Source: Cloeon dipterum (Eukaryota; Arthropoda; Insecta; Ephemeroptera; Baetidae). Taken from it: a stretch of 64,000 nt of DNA. Below the pieces are notes generated by a model that was not told where the DNA came from, ran no database searches, and saw nothing but the letters and a program-made list of their open reading frames with translations. Each line of letters begins with the position of its first letter. The first letter of the stretch is position 1. The stretch spans positions 3,472,001 to 3,536,000 of the forward strand of contig NC_088786.1 in assembly GCF_949628265.1 (NCBI RefSeq), written 5' to 3'. Shown here one piece after another: positions 1 through 12,325 of this stretch. The translations under genes and the position numbers were made by a program.

Positions 1-3000
1 GCAGAGCCGAGACGTCTTGCGGGCTAACTTGTAAAATGTTAATGCCGAAAACGCGGGCAGGGCAAGGGACCATTGATGGGTCGCATGAATAATAAATCGG
101 TCCTAGGTGAAAGCACAAAATGAGCCGGCTAGTCCTCGCCACTTAAGAGTTTTGCAATCGCCTCCATTATTCAAGTCGCCTGTTCCTTAGAAGAAACACG
201 AATTGCCGTATAAACAAACCCCTGTGAGCTGGTTAAAAATTCAAACTTCTCCTTTTGTTGTATTTTTCCGAACGAGTGTGGGACGGAAAACCACCGAGAC
301 AGCAAAGCCGCAAGCCGGCTCGAACAATAATTGGAATCAAAGGAAATTTCTTTCGTAGCTCTCGTGACGAGAGAAGCATGAAAGAGAACTTTAAAGCCCC
401 AAACTTTGTCAGAAACGGAGTCGGGGCGGGCGCAGTGATCTGCCCTCAGTAATTGAATTTCCATCTGGGTGCAAAATAAAAGCCGCAGCTCCGATGCGCC
501 ACCAAAGCGAACGGTCTTAAGATATTGACAGCGGCGTAATTGCAAAAGAAAGCAAACGATGTAACTCCATTTGTGAGCAAAGCCGCCGGGATTATGAGCG
601 AGCGCCGCGCGGCGAAATAAATCAAGCCCTCTCTCCGCCACTGCGACGTGTCTTGCCCACACGCGCGTCAGCCCAACTTTGCATATTAGTGACCGGGAGA
701 AAGATTGGCCTGCCACACTCTTCTCACACGTTCGTTCCTTCCAGACGCAATAAAGAATAAATTTTTGAGTGACTTTGTCTCCTTCTTGAGGCATTTCCGC
801 TAGCATGGCATTCGACTCTCGTAAAAACCGCGACGCTAATTCAGGCTTGAATGAAAAAGCAGCTTACATTTATTGCACATTCACGTTCGCCCGTGCGTAT
901 AAAGGGCAAGGTAGGCAACTGCGGCGCGGCTTCGCGATCAATATTGCAAACTCACTCACCGCCTTCCATTATTGTAATTGCGAGAGAGGAGGATTAAGGA
1001 GAGTATTACGACCCTTTTTGGCGCAAATGTTTGTGTTTGAGTAAAAAACTCTGCATTTTTAATTACTTTGTGCCTTCTCCTTGCCGTCTAAAAATATGAA
1101 CACGTATCGGAATTTAAAGAAAAATAAAAAAAAATTATCGATTGATCTCATTCGAGTAGGGCTTCGTTTTTCGCAGTTTTTTATTTTGAATCATCAAGGG
1201 TTCATGATTGAATATGAATCAAGTTAGACAAAGCGACAATGGAAGTGATTATCTGGTGCACTTTTGCTCGTCTCCTGTCAGGCAGGCTTTTCAACTCTCA
1301 TCAGCGCCTGCTAGCGGCGGAACAGAACGTCGCGCGCGCGCACCGGATAATGACAACACGGTAATAACAACGCGGCTTGGCGTATCGTTGTCATATTCCG
1401 ACGGATTACAAGCAACTTGTTTAAACTAACAGATGACTTGTGTGTTAGTTAGTTGAACAAACACACACAAGCTCCTTCTGCTGTTGGATTGAATTACATT
1501 TCACTTTGTGCGCGCGGCAGTTCGTTGAATTAAATAACCAAGCAGCGCGTGGCGACGGATAAACAATATGCGAAAGTCTGGAGTCGGAAGATACAAATTA
1601 CGCACAGCCATGCGCCACCCACCCGCACAATCGTTAATCTCCTGCAGCGCCACTGTTAATTAATACTGATTCTTTCTAGGTTTATCCTCTCCTCGGGACT
1701 CTCAAGCAGGAGTCAATTAAAAATAAAAGCTATTCCCCTAAAGACCTTTTACTCTTCTGGACAGATCGATTGGAATTTTTTTTTTAAAAAAAAGGGTTCT
1801 ATCCAGCGTGAGCCTCGCTGTACGCGGAAAATTGTTTATTTAAAAATCGCCTTCAGCAGAGATATTGAATTGGCAGAAAATAATCTCGTTTCTGTGTTTA
1901 TTTTAGTTAATGGCAAATTGGCAATAACGTAATTGTGAAGAATATTTCATTTTATTAATTAACCTTTCCTATCTTCCCATATGTATTGCTAATACATTTG
2001 TGTCGGCTCTGTGCTCTGTCGCACACACACAAATATAAAGCTCTTGTTGTTTATTTTTTATTTTATTTTTTTAAATCATATCATTTTTGTCCGTCAAACA
2101 AATTATCAATACCCAGGTCGATTGATACACATAAAAGGGTCAAAGGAAAATCAATAGCCACTATGTGATATTTAATTTTGCAAAAGCAAAGCAAGGAAGG
2201 AGCCTGTTCTCTTTGCGTCACAAGCAGACGTATATGGCGCTCACTTTACGTCACACATTTGAGCGATGGCTGCTTGCCTGCGAAACCGAATTTTCCGCAC
2301 CGTTGTTGCTTCAAACCCACTTCCCGCTGGCTTTTGCTGTCTCCTTTTCATTATGTGCATTCAATTTGAGCTTGTCGGGCGCAGTATTTTGAAATGTAAA
2401 TTTTACCCGGAACCAAACCGATCATTTCCCCTCCAAAGTGCGAAGCATCAAAATTCTTGGCCAAATTCGATCAAAGTTGCTGTGGTTGCGGATAGATTGC
2501 GAGAGCGCGAGCGTGCCTCTCGATTATTTTCCAGACAGCCAGCGATTTAATTACTGGTGTCGCCATCCAAGATAACAATCCGCACGCTGGAGCAGAAGAG
2601 GGTGGGGGGCGAAGAGACAAAGGGACGCAATTAATCGCGCAAGGGAGGCAGGTGAGCGATGTCGAGATAATGAGTGTTCCTCCCGCGAGCAACGCAGCAC
2701 CCTCTTAGCCGCTCGCGATGACTACGATAGCACGTGTACCTTTAACATCAGCGCTTTTCCCACTTGTAAGCAATTAATCTCAACAAAAATCCATTTTCCG
2801 TCGCAGATGTTGATCATGGACAGCTAGAAACGAACATGGTTATTTGTAAGACTTGCAAATAGTGAAATTTGAATTGTTTGCGTTGACGATTTACCTGCTT
2901 GAGCCCAGCTACCTGCAATTTTCCACTGTGCACAGACGTTGACTCGTGTAAGAAAAATTTTAATGAATACTTAAACTGCGGCGAGACTTTCCCCTATTTA

Positions 3001-4892
3001 ATTAATACTTTGTGATAAGAAAATTAACATATATTAATATTGATTGTTGGCGTTAGGCGTCTTAACTGGGCTGAGACGAGGGGAAAGGCGTTAATCTGCG
3101 AGATCCTGGTCCTTTATAATTGAATACGGAGAGCGGCTAGAATCTGCTGTTAATGATTTGCGACGTGCATTCTGACGCAGCACAAAATCTTAATTGACAG
3201 CGAACAACAGCCTGGGCGCGAGCATTTCACTCGTCGTGCGAAACGAGACTCAGCATCGTGTAATAAACCGCACCTCCACTTGATTTTCCATCACATTAAT
3301 TATGGAGGAACGGAATTTGCAACAATGTCAGTATCGATTTGACTCGAGCTGCAAACGCTCCGGGTCTACTCTGAATTCGAGCAAATTTGCCAATCTCGCT
3401 CACGGGCCAAAATCCAACAGGCCATGCTAGTAATGGCGTGACCCAACTTAAAAAAAGGACGTCATGTACGTTGAGAAAAATATTTTTTGCCAATTGAAAG
3501 TGCAGTTTAAAATTGGGAAAATCAGAAAACTGCGTTGGAATTTTGGAATCTTTGGAATCAGCCTCCACAATGGCCAAACAGAGCATCCACATTGTGACGT
3601 AATCACTGCTCAGGGTAGCGAAGGTAAGGATGAGTCCATTTTTAAATTGATTTTTGTATTTTCCTTTGTTACCTATACTTTTAAAACTACACAAACGGCA
3701 AGGGTGTGTCCAATGAGCATCAGCGACCATGACCCTTATGATGTCACAATATGGCCGGTTAAAAATAAATTCAACGCCCTTCTGATTTTCAGAATTGTTG
3801 GTTTCGCGTGGAAAATTATATTTATCCAACAAGCCTCACTTTTAAACTCAGGAGAGTGTTCAGAATTCCTCTTATTTGAATTTATGTGTGGGGCATAATA
3901 GCTCTGCATAACCATAATAAAATGTCATTTGAATCTAAGGAAAAATAAGGAAAACAAATAATTGGCAAGAGGAACACCAAGCAGCAAGAGGAACATCAAC
4001 GACTTGAAATGATATAAGATAAATACAAAATTCAAATAAATGATTTTCCCTGACATCATAAAGTATTTTTGATAACATATTGCAGTAAAATAACTGATTA
4101 AATTCTCTGTGTTAGTTAGGAACATCCAGATCAATGTATGAATAAAATTAACCGATAAAGCTGCTATTGAGCATGGATTCGAATGATTCGATTAACCAGA
4201 ATCCAAGTTGTTTGGAAGCTGTTTCGCATAGTATCAGTGCGCACTCGATCCAGATCCGCAATAATGAAGAGTGGGAACAACATGATGGCAGCCCAGGAAA
4301 ACAAAAGGTCGGCGGCAATTTTGGCGCTCTCACGTCTATTAATCCGCACCGCTTGTCGGCAATAAAACGGACAAAAGGACAAAAACAGAGCGCCTGCGGC
4401 AACTTCACACGCTTCAGCATTGTACCAAAACACAGAATATTCTAATCCGCGCGCGTGGCCCCGGTCGCCGACGAAGATTAATTCTCTTCCGCATTATAAA
4501 ATTTGAATTTAATCATTCTGGCCTACCTCCAACCACCATTCCGGCGGCGCAAAACACGCCATGTGTATGTGCGTATGTCCATTGTTGCCGTTGCCGCGCT
4601 GAAAAATGGCCCTACGAGCGAGCAGCAGCAGCAAAGAATTAATGAAAATAAAACAGAACTACGCATAACCGCAAGCATGCTGAGCCGGTTTGCCATTGCA
4701 AAAATGACATTTTGTGCGTGCATTAATTTTACAACTATTTCTAATTCTGTCAATGGGCAAGAGCTATGAATTTTAGGGTTATAATAAAATTCAATGATAT
4801 GCAACCTGTGTAGCAGATCCGTACAACACATTGCCTACATTTCTAAACGAGAGTTTCTGAATCGATTACGATTTTCACGCGCAGTTATTTGA
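1..4892. other. Gene-free stretch, left end
   Basis: No open frame here looks like a gene. The longest are an unrecognised 178-codon frame on the minus strand at 3296-3832 and a 144-codon frame opposite it at 3464-3898. CpG-rich patches (about 590-680 and 1320-1390) alternate with AT-rich DNA full of TTAATTAA-like words. I recognise no tRNA or other RNA gene. Confidence 0.6.
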
Positions 4893-5075
4893 GGAACCAT
4901 ACCCCAATTTTAAAATTCCTGCGAATTGCACCCTCTTTTAGTGGTCGCAGTTCACAGAGAATCAGGTGCAACGTTTGTTTTTAAATATTGATAGTTGACT
5001 CGTGAAATCATCGCTTTAAGTGGAAAAGGAACACGCAGCTTTTTCGCTGATTCCAGTTGGTAAAATAAATAAAAC
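4893..5075 (+). repeat. Dispersed repeat family B, copy 1
   Basis: It shares an ordered series of blocks with the copies at 22.85, 48.59, 52.44, 61.62 and 62.50 kb: an AATTTTAAAATTCC-type stretch, GCGAATTGCACCCTCTTTTA, AGTGGTCGCAGTTCACAGAG, AATCAGGTG, then GTTGACTCGTGAAATC and a TTGGTAAAATAAATAAAA end. Spacing of the blocks is kept although the sequence has diverged. There is no coding potential common to all copies. It is probably an old non-autonomous transposable element; its class is unknown. Confidence 0.7.
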
Positions 5076-8000
5076 GATGAACGTTTAGAAACCAATTTTT
5101 CACTTAAAATCAATTAAATTTTTGGGGCTCGAAAGTATTAAATGATGTGGTGATTCTCCCCAATACTTGGTAATAGAAACTTCCAGACGTATGCCAAGTA
5201 AGTTCCAGAATCTCAAGTGCCAGAACATTCGATTCCAAATTACACTTTCCAAATTGACTTTGCCCAGTTATTCTCATTAAGGGACAAATTACCTTTTCAA
5301 CTAATTGATGTACTGTAAATTCTGACAGTGAAGAGTTCAAGACACCTTTCTTGATTTTGTGAATAAATTTAAGTTGTTACTTTTCGTGTATCAATCAACC
5401 GGCAAAAAATTAAAACATCTCATTCCCATATTTAAAGAATACAGAATCTTTATTTCTTAAAAGGATTTTCACACAGCCAAATTCCTTCATTTCACCGAAT
5501 AGCACGACTACACGGGCAAGGAAGGGGACAGGGAAGCGCATAGGGAAGACATCTCTCCGCGCAGCGAGATAAGCGATATTAATATCTACAATAATCAATA
5601 AGTGGTAGGCCGGGCGTTCTCTCACTCACTTTATGGTCCTAAACAAATAGCGCGGCTGCAGGGCCGAAACTCCTTGATGAGCTGCTCGGCTGACCCCAGG
5701 GAGTTTTGGGGGTCAAAGGAGAGCAAGCGAAATAGGCACGTGACTCGAATATACTCCTCCTCGCTCCCTACCTTTTCTTCTCAATGCGAAAATTGCCGCT
5801 GGAAGCGGTTTTGCGTCTTGCCACATTAATTCCCAGTCTGAGCGATACAATTTTCGCACGGGCAAACTTTCAACTAACTCTAGGATGCCACACTTTTATC
5901 AACAATGTTGACATATTTAGGATTGGAGTCTTTTTGAAGTCTAAGGTTCAAACTTCGGCACATGTTTATTTCCTAACAACCAAGATGACGACCGATTGAA
6001 CTTGTGTTTCATTTTATTTACCACATTACTGGCAATTGTACGGGAAAATCCGTGGACTTTGGGAAAAAATAAAAGTCTCGGCTCGGAAAAATGCGAGAAT
6101 CAGTCTAAAATTGATGGGAGGTTCTTAATTTTCTGTTTTTTTTTTTACCCTGACGTGGCGAGTGCAAGTTCTCGTGCCAGCCCACAATATTTCACGGATG
6201 CTATCAAAAGACAGGCGTCTGTTCTTTCCTCCTCAGATAAGCGAGCGCTCGAGAGCATATTATTCGTGGTGGCGATAATCATTAAAAACAGCACATCTCG
6301 TGAAACATAACACCGTCCTGAGGCGAAATTTCCGCCTTGACAGAGAGTCTCTCTTTATCATGAGCGCTTTTGCAACTAGAGAACTTCTTCAGATTAATTA
6401 AATTTGACAACTTGTTCCTTCCTCTTCCCAACACAGCCATATTTGTGCCTCAGAAAAGCTCTAACGGTGCGGAAAATTCTATGATTACCTAGTATGAAAA
6501 TGATCCACCAATCGATTTATGAACCCATTAATTTTAAATTTTTACCATTTTTGTAGTGATCTGGTTTAGAGCGCCGCACAGTCTGAAACTAAATGGAAAG
6601 GCCGGCTATTAAAACAAAATAAATTTCAGGCTGTAAAAGCGACACTGCCACAAGCAATCAAAGTTGCAAAACAACAGAGCGAGCGGGTGGGAGAGATAGT
6701 GCAGCTGCGATCAAAATGCATAATCGCCTGGCGTAATTTAATTAAAGCGAGCGAGCCTGAGAGTGTCACGCTGGGATGAAACAAGCCAGCGGCTGGCTGT
6801 ATGGCGTGGCAGAGCTTGCCGCGCTGGATTTATCAAGCCTCTTAAATCACTCTTGCAAACATTACAGCTGCTTTTTTAAACTGCAGCTCGGCGAGGCAGC
6901 GGCTCTGCGCCGCCGGAAAAAAAAGAAGAGCGATGTGCATCCCATTGGGTGTTAAAGGAGCTGTAAAAACATCCGGCATGAAAAACAAGCCCATAAATTT
7001 CCCATGTGCTCGTTGCTCTTCTCTCTTTTCTTGGATGAGTGTCCTGCGCTGCAGTTAATGCGAAAATGCAGCTCGAAAGGAAATTCAAGGATTTTTCTGC
7101 AAATTTATTAGTAGGTATCCATGTAGGTTCACATGATTTGAGATCAGTGCATTTAGGCGATTTCTGAAAATATCTTTGGAGGATTGAAGAGAGATGAAAA
7201 TGATGAAGACCGATGAATTCAGATGAAGAATTTTGTTGGTGTATTGGTTACAGTTGGAAATCCGATCGGATGCTTAATAAAATACCAGAACTGAAATTGT
7301 TTACAATAATAAATGATAAATTCTTTTGCTAACTGACTGTTGGACTCACCCCTTTGAATCGGGTTCTGCACAATTAAACAAATCACGTCAGCACCGTGTG
7401 GCTGACGGACGAAAACTGAATTCTTATTTTAAAATCATCTTTCTGCTGTTAAGCAATAATGCAAAATTACAATAATTCAAACCGCCGACAATTGTTGGCT
7501 TCCAACTAAAAGCAGGACCGCGTTGTTGTTCCGCTACATATCCAAGAAATTCTAAAATATTAAAAAAAACTTCAGCTTGATTTAGATGAAATTCCATCCA
7601 GGATCAACGTTTGGTCATTTTTGACGTTCCAAGGAAAACCTGAATTTTCTTTTAAGTTTCTGATCTGGCCTTTGTAGGCTTTAATTGGTTGATTTTCTCG
7701 ATGTTTATTAAATTAAAATAAACAATGAATTGGTATTTTCCCAATTATCATAAAATAAGCTCGAGGAAGTTTGAAATCATTAAAGAGCTATTTGCAATTT
7801 AGAACATTCAGGAAGGTCGAATATAAAAATAAATTCATGGAATCTGATAATGATTCCACTTATCCTTATTGAGTTAAGAAGGAAACGAGGCGAATTGCAC
7901 TTGCGAAATGAAACTCCAGTGCTCGCTAGAGTGGATCACAAGTGGCGCATAATAAATGGCGCGCTCTCGAGTCTGTAGATCTCATTAGCCCGGTGTGCAC

Positions 8001-8382
8001 CTTCTAACTGCGAGAATATTTAATCACGGCGGCCCCTTTGACTAATTTCCAGCTCGAGCAGATAGTAATAACACACATTGCATTAGCCCGTTCGTTAGGC
8101 TGGGCGCGGGTAGGGTAGCTCTCGTTTGAGGTCAAGGAGCAAAATGGGTGCTCGTAATGTGTGTTGGCCCGCACTCGGCCGCCGTTTGTGTTATGCCCTC
8201 GGCCGAAACCACGGCTCGCAGCGCAATTACATGTGTGTGCCGTTAAATCCAGTCCAATACCATATAATACCTGCGCTACTGTTGCTCCATGCCGATGCAA
8301 ACTTGGAATACCTCTTAATAAGTGTGGTCAGTCCAAGGCTGGGAATTTTAGACACACAAATAAGGCTCAGATTTTATAGGAC
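5076..8382. other. Gene-free stretch
   Basis: No gene is supported. A CpG-rich patch lies at about 6660-7080. A small perfect hairpin, CGTCAGC/GCTGACG with an 8-base loop, lies at 7385-7408. Nothing else stands out. Confidence 0.55.
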
Positions 8383-8800
8383 AATTTTGGAAAACTTTGA
8401 GACCTCTTCTCCCCGTGGTGCAATTTAAAAAGATAGGATGTGCTTTGGATTGCTCTCGATAATCCGATCGTACTTGCATCAAATCCAAGATCAGGGTCAC
8501 CACGGTTAATTTTGGTTTCTAATTAAACTTTCGGATATATATGAGATCTTTGGAATTTTGGAGGTGCTTAATAGTTGTCCAAAAGACATGCGTGAACTTG
8601 TGTGAACGTTTCAGAGTGTTTTCTCAATTGTTTTTTTTTTCAGTAATTTCTCTTCAAAACTCGATTTTTCGACTTTTTCGGGTATTTTAAACCGTCAGAA
8701 TTGCAAAGTCCGCACAAAATTATACTCGCATTGACCTCCCTTGATTATCTGAAGGGGCTAGGGTTGCTCAATTTCCACCTCTACTTGCTATATTTCAACC
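8383..8800 (+). repeat. Dispersed repeat family A, copy 1 (long form)
   Basis: It aligns along about 400 bases with the copy at 29738-30180. Shared blocks in order are TTTTGGAAAAnTTTGAGA, CCTCTTCTCC-CGTGGTG, GATAGGATGTGCTTTGGATT, a CCGATCG block, AATTTTGGTTT, ATTTTTCGACTTTTTCG, GGGTATTTTAAACC, ATCAGAATTG-like and TTGACCTCCCTTGA. The last third is the part shared with the shorter copies at 11.8, 12.2, 38.0, 44.8, 45.2 and 63.8 kb. I see no terminal inverted repeats and no shared open frame. It is probably a decayed transposable element. Confidence 0.7.
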
Positions 8801-11789
8801 CCTTCGAAAAAAGTTAAATTTAAGTCACTAGAAATTTAAAATTTGCATTTCATTTGATTATTTGCTGTTTCCATTTTGAGATAAAGTGTTAAGTTCAAAT
8901 AATCAGTTTTAGATTCAAAAAGCACATGGAAAATGTATTTAGAACGTGTCACTCTGACGATTTTATGGTCGCTTTGATGCAAATTCTAATTGAAGCCTTT
9001 GCTGTAGCGGCTACTTTATGAAATAAACATTTTTATTTGTGAGCGATTAGCCGGTCAAAGAGGGAGATTGGTTGGAAATAAAGCGAGGCAGCAAAGGCAA
9101 AAAGATTGTAATTGCGGGGCGGATGCGTAGCAGAGGCGCACTTCATTATTCTGTTAATGGCCGCATTTCCATCCGCGGAAGCAGCAAATCGATTCGCGGC
9201 CAATTAGCCGCGACTTGAGCCTGGCCTGGGCCGAGCGGCGATGCTGAAATTTAAACACTCGCTCGCGCTATGTCATTAATTTATGGCAAAAGCAGTCGCG
9301 CTCTGGAATTTTTAATAAAACACACGCACGGCGAGAATTCCTGTGCCGGCGCGGCAAATGTAATGAGGCGTGGCGGCGGTGGAAGGGTTGACAACCCCCT
9401 CGCAGTCCCCCACCCCCCTCCACGGTCCCCAATTACTTTTTTCGACGGGCCAACAACTCCTAGCCGACGCGCACACACACACGCTAATGAGAGCGTCGGA
9501 GAAATTCGATGGAATTTAATTGGGCCCTCCACAGAAATTTTTCATCAATGCGCGTCTGCCGGAACTCAGCTGTGGCCACATATATTCATTTCTCTTGGCA
9601 TGCAAAATAAACGTGAGTCTGGAATTTGTTAATTAGTCTCGCATTTGGATGCAAATATGTATTTATCTATGAAGAGGAGTTTCAAAAATTTTTTTTACTT
9701 ATTTACGAATATTTTAATGCTTCTGCCAAAAATGTGTGTAAAATCTGTAATGTGATACGTCAAATATCTGAAAATCAGAGTCAAGTCTATTAATATTTTT
9801 ATTCGTCCTTTAATATTGATATACCTGTATATTCTACAAATTAAAAATTATGTAGGATTTGGCAATGGTATCTCATAGGCCAAACAAACAGGAATTGGAA
9901 CCCCACAAGCCTCATGAATCAGACCATTCCCTTTTTAATTTTAAATTTTATCAGTAAAATTGATTTCTCGTCATTTTAAAATTTTCTCTTCGTTTTTTCC
10001 ATTTAATAGTTCACAAAATTTAAATCTGCGTGGTCCGATTTTCGCTGTCGCTGTTGAAATTTCCATCTCGCTTTGCTTTTCGCTTTGCAACCCGCGTGGG
10101 AGCAGTAAATTTTCGAGTTGTAAAAGCAGAAAACGTGGGTGCGGCCGGTGAAGAATTCGATTTTGTGTCTGGCCTGCTGTGTTTTGCCCCAACGATTTAT
10201 TGCGCGGAGAAGCAGCAGGGGCTGCAGTTAAGTGCCCCGAGTGCCTTGAAATGCATTCAGCCGCCGCCGCGCTGCATCCCAATCCGAATGCATTCCACGC
10301 CGAAAAAGCGAGAATACGTGCCTGCCCGGCGCGGTAATCAGGAAGCGATCAACTCCTCACTTCGCTTTTTGTCCGCCCGACACTGCTTTTTCCACGCATT
10401 TTCCCTCTCGCAGCGCTATTTTCCGACACAGATGGGAAAATGGGAACTCATCTCCGATGCCATCAATTGCAGGGAGAAAGGCGAGAAGAGAAAATGATTC
10501 GACATAAACTGTAAAAACATCCGCTTTGATTTTCTCTTCGGAAATTCTAGTATGAATTTTTTTGCTTCGATGATGATTGAAGAAACCGATCTAAAATTGG
10601 AGTTTTGTTCAATTTAAATTAAATTCGGTTCACAGACGCTGTTATTAAAAGGATTGATACCGGAAATCCTGGAAAATCTGTTGCTAGTGCATGAAATCAT
10701 CTCTTAGGATTTCGTTGAAGCCAAAATTAACTGTAAGATTTTCTATTGGACAGATCTCGACGAGAGGAATCGAAATCAGCAAAGAAAATATGTTCAAGCG
10801 CTGTAAATTTTGGATACAATTTGAATTTTAATGTAACAAGGTAATTTTTTATTATTCCAAATTGTAGAAATTGTAGAGCAAATTATTTGTCCATTAACTG
10901 CTTTTCGCATCCAACAATGCAAATTATTTTCGAATTTTGCCCTGCATCAATTCCCTTTAATCGTAAAACAAAAACAAAAAACGAAAGTGGATGGGAAAAA
11001 TTAAATAACATTTTCTTGAACTTTTAATCAGCTATTTGCAGATTGTGAGTGGTCCAATCAGGAAAAAAGCAGAGAGTCTCTCAAGGCTCTCGATGCACAG
11101 AGATGTAATATGGTAATCTTGGAACAACTGTTAGTTTGTGGGCGCAAAAAGAACGTGGGTAGCAGAAATCAAATGACGAGCTTCACCTTGGCGAGAACTG
11201 CTCGCTAACACAGAGAGTGGCATTTTTCGCGCGAGGCAAGAGAGTCACCTGATCGTTATGCATTGAGGCGGTGGAGAACAGGAGCACGGCATGAATGTTT
11301 CATGTCCCCCGAGAGCGATCAAAGTGCATATGCATCTGATATGCACTTAAGCGATACGTACCTGCGGGTGCCGTAAACACGGTTGCACTTGCATCCCAAG
11401 ACTCTGCAAGCGCGCTCGCTGTTTTAATTGGATGTGTGTTGCGAAATTCACGCCAACAGTCGCCGCGCGGTTATTGTAAGCAAAACAAATGCGCTACTCG
11501 GTCTTGCTGTGGTCGACGGTTAAAGGGTTCAAGGTTGCTATCCTCTTGTGTACATGTACTGATTAGCATAATGCTCATGCACTCTGGGGAATGAAATTAT
11601 ACTTTTGTTTTAGCCTTCAGCTGGGAAATTTTGACTTTTGACAGAGCTTTCAACCGTCCAAGGACCCCAAGGAGTGAATTGATGCTAAAACACGCTGAAA
11701 AAAAATATAAAATTTACAATAATAAATGTGGTTAAAGCAGATCTATTCTAATTGAATTAAAGGTGTTTACATGCTCAAAATTTTGCATA
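8801..11789. other. Gene-free stretch
   Basis: A CpG-rich segment lies at about 9110-9530 and another at 10130-10480. The 120- and 155-codon frames over them match no family I know and are best explained by few stop codons in GC-rich DNA. Confidence 0.5.
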
Positions 11790-11965
11790 ATTATGTTTCT
11801 TTCAACCGGCGAAAAATGCATTTCTACAACTATAAAAGGGGTGGGAAAGGGGTTGATAAGGTTGACTGCTTCAGCTATTTAAGGGAGGTCAGGACGAGTC
11901 GAAAGGGGTGCAGATTTTGTAAATCTGATGCTTAATAGAAACCGAGATATGGAGAAAAACGTCAT
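11790..11965 (-). repeat. Dispersed repeat family A, copy 2
   Basis: Read on the minus strand it runs GACGTTTTTCTCCATATCTC, GGTTTCTATTAAGCATCAGA, TTTACAAAATCTGCACCCC, GACTCGTCCTGACCTCCCTT and AGCTGAAGCAGTC. The same blocks in the same order occur on the plus strand at 63.8, 45.2, 44.8, 38.0 and 30.1 kb. A second copy in the same orientation begins about 350 bases further right. Confidence 0.7.
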
Positions 11966-12179
11966 TTTTCTTAAGTCGGCATGATTAAAAACAGTGTCTT
12001 AACTAAAACTCGGGCCCTAACACCATAAGAGTTACATATTTACAAAAAAAAAATGCATACCCCTTTACTCGTCTTTGCGTCAAAATATGCACTAAAGTGA
12101 TTTCAGGGTGATAAGTAATCAAACCCGTTGCACAGAGAAGAGCAAACAATAAAAAAATAAAAAATTTATTGTTGTTTAG

Positions 12180-12325
12180 GGAGCAAAAAGAGGGTTGAAT
12201 GGATGGCACCCTTAGTTTAAGTTTGCTATCTAGGGGAGGTTGAGAAGAGTATAGTGGTGTGTGGTTTTAGAAAATCTGACCATTACATGCTGAGATTTAG
12301 CTGGGTAAACATTTTTCAAACACCC
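12180..12325 (-). repeat. Dispersed repeat family A, copy 3 (pairs with copy 2)
   Basis: On the minus strand it reads AGCTAAATCTCAGCATGTAA, TGGTCAGATTTTCTAAAACC, ACACACCACTATACTC and AACCTCCCCTAGATAGC, matching the core of family A. It has the same orientation as copy 2. The spacing of about 350 bases resembles the pair at 44.8/45.2 kb. Confidence 0.65.

Noticed and set aside
3296..3898. Overlapping frames of 178 codons (minus) and 144 codons (plus)
   Set aside because: They are mutually antisense, contain no motif I know, have no splice or promoter context, and could arise by chance in this composition.
7385..7408. Small hairpin CGTCAGC/GCTGACG
   Set aside because: A seven-base stem is expected several times by chance in a window of this size, and nothing around it suggests function.
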